DNA from: Asparagopsis taxiformis | Taxonomy: Eukaryota > Rhodophyta > Florideophyceae > Bonnemaisoniales > Bonnemaisoniaceae | Length of the DNA stretch: 64,000 bases | NCBI GenBank assembly: GCA_030407315.1 | Contig: JALQPE010000635.1 | Span: 54,370-118,369 of the forward strand | Direction: 5' to 3' | Shown: piece by piece, positions 59,945 to 64,000 of the stretch | How positions within the stretch are numbered: the stretch's first letter is position 1 | Layout of the letters: each line of letters opens with the position of its first letter | The notes under the pieces: generated by a model | Seen by the model: only the letters and a program-made list of their open reading frames with translations | The model's database searches: none | Told to the model about the DNA's origin: nothing | Position numbers and translations under genes: made by a program

Positions 59945-62900
59945 ATGTCTTGTCCGGACAGTATAAGAGAGGAAGCTGAGAGACGGGAAGCGCACTCGGA
60001 GGTACCACAATTGTGGATTTCATCGTCTACACAACATTTGAACAGAGAACCGATTGAACGAACTGAGATTGCAGCAGGGATTACAATGGGAGACAATAGT
60101 ATCATGAATACTACAGCGGAGAAGAGCAATTCTCCTTCTGCTGAAGAGAAAAGCATCACTATTGCTCAGTACAGCTCTTCTAAAGTGCAAGTTGATCCTC
60201 GCAAAGTGAATTTCCGACAGTGACCTCCCGTTTGTGTGCGACCGGGTCGTGTAAACGAACTGGCCAGCATTTTCATGGATAGAGGTTTCTCTACACTGGA
60301 ACTATGATTACAGTCTGCAAAATGGAAGATAACGAAGGAGACGAGTTTACTGCATCGATGGCTCTCATCGCATAGCTGCTCTGCAACTATGCCTGGAGAA
60401 GTACTCAGGAAAGAACAGGGATTCCTTGGAATTGTTTGGGTACAACAGTTGATTGCGCCGAACGGGCGTCTAATTTTCGATGCGCTGGAGGTTCTGAAAC
60501 TGTCTCTCGAAGCCAATATACAAACTCACGATGTCGCTTCTGTGAGCATTGCCGACAATGTGTGTGCGGTCATAGAGTTTCTCAGGTTTTCCAACCAGAT
60601 GGATCTTCCTGTTGTCCGGCTTATTCCTATTCTGAAAGAAGTGAGCTATATTCTGCCGTCCGACAGGAAACCGTTCGGAGAACTCGTATAGGCAGTACAT
60701 CAACATTGCGAAGGGGTTCAATCGCACAGACAGCGTTGCTTTCGTGTACTGGAGCTCTATCCCTAGCGTTTACAATGCTTTGGATAGGAACAGAGAAATC
60801 GAGGATGCAAGAACCGAGGGAAGAGATCCGGACTTTTCTCGAATTGACTCTGCCGATATGTACGGGTGCGTGCTCGATCTTGTCAATAACGCAATATTCC
60901 GCAATGGCACGGACGGACGCGGGGACGCGCGATAAGGAGTGGTTCCAGTGGTTTGTGCTCGAGATGACAGCGTCGTGGACAAGGATGAGGAGGAAGAGAG
61001 GACTTGTCAGAAATATCGGAAGCGGAAGTCCGTTCACGATGCGCACTTGGCTACTGGCTCTGTTGGCCATCTATGATATGGCAGAGGTCGTCCGCAAGTG
61101 GTTGAAACTCTGCAACGATGGAGGAATTCGTGCGAACGGATTTGCAGCAGAAAACGCGAAGGAGGTCGGGGATAATGATCATCGCATTGGAGAGCGCATT
61201 GTATTCGTCCTTGTCGACTTTCATGACGACGTGGTAGACAGTAGCAGTCTGAGAACCAAGAACGGGATGTTTACAAACAGTTTTTACGACAAACTGGAAT
61301 ATGCTACCGGGACAAAGGCAATGCAGGAGACGAAAGCGGAGGAGGAGAGGGAACGGAATCGCATGACCCCCGGAGAAATAGAAAAAGCACTTGTTGATGG
61401 CGCCAAAGCAGAAGACGAAGAAGCACCTACTGCCGCAGAACAGGGAAATAATTCTACAGAGAAGGAAACTGTGGAAACTTCTGGTCCTGTTCAAGCAGAA
61501 GAAGGAGTATCTGCGAAGCCCAAGCAGAGCAGGAAGTTTCTGCTGTTGTGGAGGAAGAACAGGAAATTACTCCAAATGTGGTGGCTGAAGAAGTGATTCC
61601 TGCTGTCGCGACGAAAGCAATAGAAGAGGCACCTCTGAGCACCCCGAAAGAAGCAGAAGACCGTCCTGCCGCAGCAAAAGAGGGAGGACAGGAAACGTCC
61701 TGCCACGCGTCTTGCAGCAGCTGAGAAGAGGGAAGCAGAACGTCTTGCTGTTCTCCAAAAAGAACAGGAACTCTTTCAGCTTCAAGGGCAGAGCGGGAAA
61801 GTCGTGCCAGGGATAATTCGCCGGGAAGGATTGTCAGAGAAGAAGATCTTCCTCAGGGAAGGAAACAAAGCGGCGATACGCAAAGTCTGGATATCAACTT
61901 GGACAATAGTGGTCGCATGGACATAGACACGCCTGGACAACAAGCTGGAGATGCGCAGAACCGCTCTGTGATATTGAAACTTCGAATCAGGACACCAGAA
62001 ACTTACAGCACTAGCCCGGCCGAAGTGGACAAGGAGAATTCGGAAGAAGCAGGAGTTCTGGTGGAAGCGGCGATGAAAACGAGTCCAGGTTGCATAAGAA
62101 GCGAAGAAGGGAAGATACTAGCGCGAAGTTTTCTGAGCCCAATACGCCGGATGACAACATTGAGATTGGGCCTCCCCGGGGAAAAGAAGAGTAGAGTCAA
62201 TGCAAGGAAAACGAACGACTGGAGAAGAAGCACCACTCTTCACTGACGAGCAAGAAAACTCCCTTCCAGACCGCACATTCGCAGAGGACATACCTGAGAA
62301 GCTGCCTTTATGCGTTCCTTCCAACTCGAGAATGAAGTATTATATCACAGAAGAAGACATTGATACAATCCGGACGGAGATAATGGAAGCAGCTGCAGGC
62401 TACTCTACTTTGGTATGTCCCCTCGGTTCTTGTGAAAGCCAACAATACTTCAGCTACCAGAGAAGAATGATCGACGAGCTTGGTTACGTGGTGTTGCAAG
62501 ACATTTTCTCTTCTACTACAGTGGGAGCAGCTACGCACGAGTTATTCACACAGATGGCCAGCACATTCCAAGGTACTACAAGTGGCTCAAGTGCAAGTCA
62601 GAAGAACCCGTGGAAACCACTTCGACCGAAAAGACAGCACTGGTGTATTCAAGACGGACCGGAAAAGCATCTGCGATGACTTGAGCAAGAAAGCGCGCGG
62701 CAGTACAGGAACAAGCTGATTCTGGAGCTAGTAAGGCGATTTGTGCGGAGAACCTGAAGCTCGGGTTTGGAAGAGAAGAAGCGGTGGTCTTTCCAGAAAC
62801 GGGTCTTCGTCTGATTTTGACCGCAGAAGGTAGTCAGGAGCAACTTATGCATACCGATGTTCCCGTCCGTGAGGGAACTGGAACTGGTCCTCTCAACTCG

Positions 62901-63235
62901 CCATCATATTTCATGATGGCTGCTGGTGCGGATGGGTTCATCATTCGTATCGCCAAGTTCAGCCATGTGTGCCTAAGTCATCCAGCGAAAGAAAAGTACC
63001 GCGTGCCAGTGACGAACGTGCGCATCCCACCGTATTCCCTGCTTGTATGCCGAACGACGTGTATCACGGAGGAATGGGATTCGCGGAGGGTCGTTCTTCG
63101 GTGAGGTACCAGCATCCTATCCGGTCCCATCTATCACTGCGAACTTCCAGGGAGAAGTTGCTACAGCCTCCCTTCAATGTCAACTACTGGGAGCGTTTAG
63201 ATATCTGATGAAATTAGTTTTAATAGCATTCTATG
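59945..63235 (+). pseudogene. ParB-like domain / 2OG-Fe(II) dioxygenase fusion gene, frameshifted
   Basis: ATG 59945 opens 92 codons ending KVQVDPRKVNFRQ. After an in-frame TGA (60221-60223) the same frame goes on with VCVRPGRVNELASIFMDRGF, and after shifts YCIDGSHRIAALQLCLEKY, whose DG-x-HR (60357-60371) is the ParB-like signature also seen in the methyltransferase fusion at 9346. More shifted pieces follow (DSVAFVYWSSIPSVYNALDR) and a Glu/Ala/Lys-rich linker (61300-62200). The C-terminal domain starts IDELGYVVLQDIFSS, a phytanoyl-CoA-hydroxylase-like opening. It has the iron motif HTD (62850-62858), PPYSLLVC, and, after a frameshift, DVYHGGMGFAEGRSSVR, giving the distal His (63065-63067) and a candidate 2OG-binding Arg 12 residues on. 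Such enzymes hydroxylate their substrate; some act on DNA bases. At least six frame changes make it dead here. A remnant also exists in the deleted copy (525-715). Confidence 0.6.
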
Positions 63236-63458
63236 CAGGCATCAAGGCGCCTTCAAGTAAACGATGAAAGGTTAGGCTGTAGTACATGACGTTTGCGTAT
63301 GTAGACGGGTCGAGAGATATACAATACTCAATTTAATATGAGAAGGGGAGGAAAACTATGGTGGGCACTACTAGAATAGAACAAGGTAATATCGCAGTCG
63401 TCTTTGTTACAACATTGAGGTGAGGAAGGCTTACAGATGATGCAGTTTCGCTGGGGTG
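63236..63458. other. 3' flank of the ParB/dioxygenase gene
   Basis: AT-rich with no gene seen. It leads into palindrome array B. Confidence 0.4.
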
Positions 63459-63684
63459 CTGACAGCAAAGTCATCCTTACGATGACTTTGCTGTAATGAT
63501 TGATTTCTTACAGCAAAGTCAATCGACGATGACTTTGCTGTAAGAAATCAAATCATTACAGCGGGCCACAATTTTTTACCGGGTAAAAATTCTTGCTGAT
63601 TTTTTTTACCCGGTAAAATTTTCTACCACTGTAATCAAACCTTTCCTTACAGCAAAGTCATCGTAACGATGACTTTGCTGTAAG
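63459..63684. repeat. Palindrome array B: three further copies of the 39-bp palindrome
   Basis: Copies at 63459-63497 (slightly altered), 63507-63544 and 63646-63684, again with TTTTTACCGGGTAAAAATT-type palindromes between them. Same repeat family as 58732-59244, on the other side of the ParB/dioxygenase gene. Confidence 0.85.
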
Positions 63685-64000
63685 CATCCCGGGTAAACGG
63701 CTTCGCTGTAAGAGGTTGGGGAGTTTCGTCCGTTCTCCCACCCTGGAAGGGTTGAGAAGGGAAGTGTGGAGCCGGGAACATCGTACACGATGGTTTGGAC
63801 GACTGTGGACGGCTCTGGGGAGCACTCTGCGTCGTGCAAGCCTGGTTTGCGCTGGCTGCACTACCTGGTATTGAACGGTTCTGTGCGCAAAGTTTACTCA
63901 TGAAGGAGTTTAGGGTGTTGTGTACCACACCAACCATTAGTTACTAACATTGCAGTGTACTCTAGTGATGAATTATTATTCTAGTTTCTAGCTATACAAT
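63685..64000. other. Right edge of the window, hypothetical minus-strand frame
   Basis: A minus-strand frame (63937 to about 63647) encodes MVGVVHNTLNSFMSKLCAQN and then Pro/Ser/Gln-rich sequence before running into the palindromes. I recognise no family. The CACTA terminus was not found in these bases. Confidence 0.25.

Larger units (their letters stand above)
52131..63700 (+). mobile_element. CACTA-like (EnSpm) transposon, fuller but decayed copy
   Basis: The left end is CACTACGGTGTTGAAAAGGG at 52131, inserted in a gypsy integrase with candidate target triplet TCG (52128-52130). Inward lie a 350-bp terminal region, a 15-unit 35-bp array, a non-coding stretch with a large hairpin, a Tnp2/Plavaka-like transposase (54810-58625), a palindrome array, the ParB/dioxygenase gene (59945-63210) and a second palindrome array. 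That both genes belong to the element is supported by the deleted copy at 1-3182, which keeps pieces of the ParB gene joined to the same terminus. The right terminus (CACCGTAGTG) was not found, so the end at about 63700 is a guess. Confidence 0.6.

Overview
This window looks like repeat-dense nuclear DNA of a eukaryote, probably an alga or another protist with compact, intron-poor genes. The reasons are LTR retrotransposons with chromodomains, a CACTA-type DNA transposon, a tyrosine-recombinase element, and broken copies of eukaryote-only genes (OSBP/ORP, SCYL1, NDUFAF7, WD40). The ORF sizes and codon style would fit a florideophyte red alga, but I cannot name the species. I found no rRNA, tRNA, CRISPR or bacterial operon structure.

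Layout. 1-3182: internally deleted copy of a CACTA-like transposon, inverted relative to the fuller copy at 52131 and beyond. 3183-8121: broken genes, including a Tudor-like gene cut by the transposon, a Ser/Pro-rich gene with in-frame stops, and a remnant of a DUF7869-type transposase that has lost its catalytic core. 9346-15151: two long intact ORFs, a ParB-like domain fused to a DNA methyltransferase, then a DUF7869-type RNase H-fold protein ending in a BAH-like module. 15310-23830: fragments and LTRs of a large Ty3/gypsy family (here family X), a solo LTR with perfect target duplication, and a truncated copia element. 23170-36016: large family X element on the minus strand, with gag, pol (one in-frame stop), a 2.5-kb spacer with a 350-bp tandem repeat, and an antisense ORF before the 3' LTR. 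36060-51060: a patchwork of host gene fragments (WD40, SCYL1, Sel1-like, OSBP/ORP, NDUFAF7, Cys-rich), interrupted by a young complete gypsy element (37712-43453) and a tyrosine-recombinase insertion (about 46560-48970). 51060-52130: 3' end of a third chromodomain gypsy, cut in its integrase by the CACTA end. 52131 to about 63700: the fuller CACTA-like copy, with 35-bp subterminal repeats, a frameshifted Tnp2/Plavaka-like transposase, and a frameshifted gene that joins a ParB-like domain to a 2-oxoglutarate dioxygenase; this last gene is flanked on both sides by arrays of perfect palindromes.

The most interesting theme is two mobile-element proteins that share a ParB-like DG-x-HR domain but carry opposite kinds of chemistry: a DNA methyltransferase at 9346-12378 (intact) and an Fe(II)/2OG dioxygenase at 59945-63210 (decayed). 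Both lie beside transposase-like genes. This suggests that elements in this lineage recruited ParB-like modules to steer DNA base modification or its removal. That functional link is inference from domain content.
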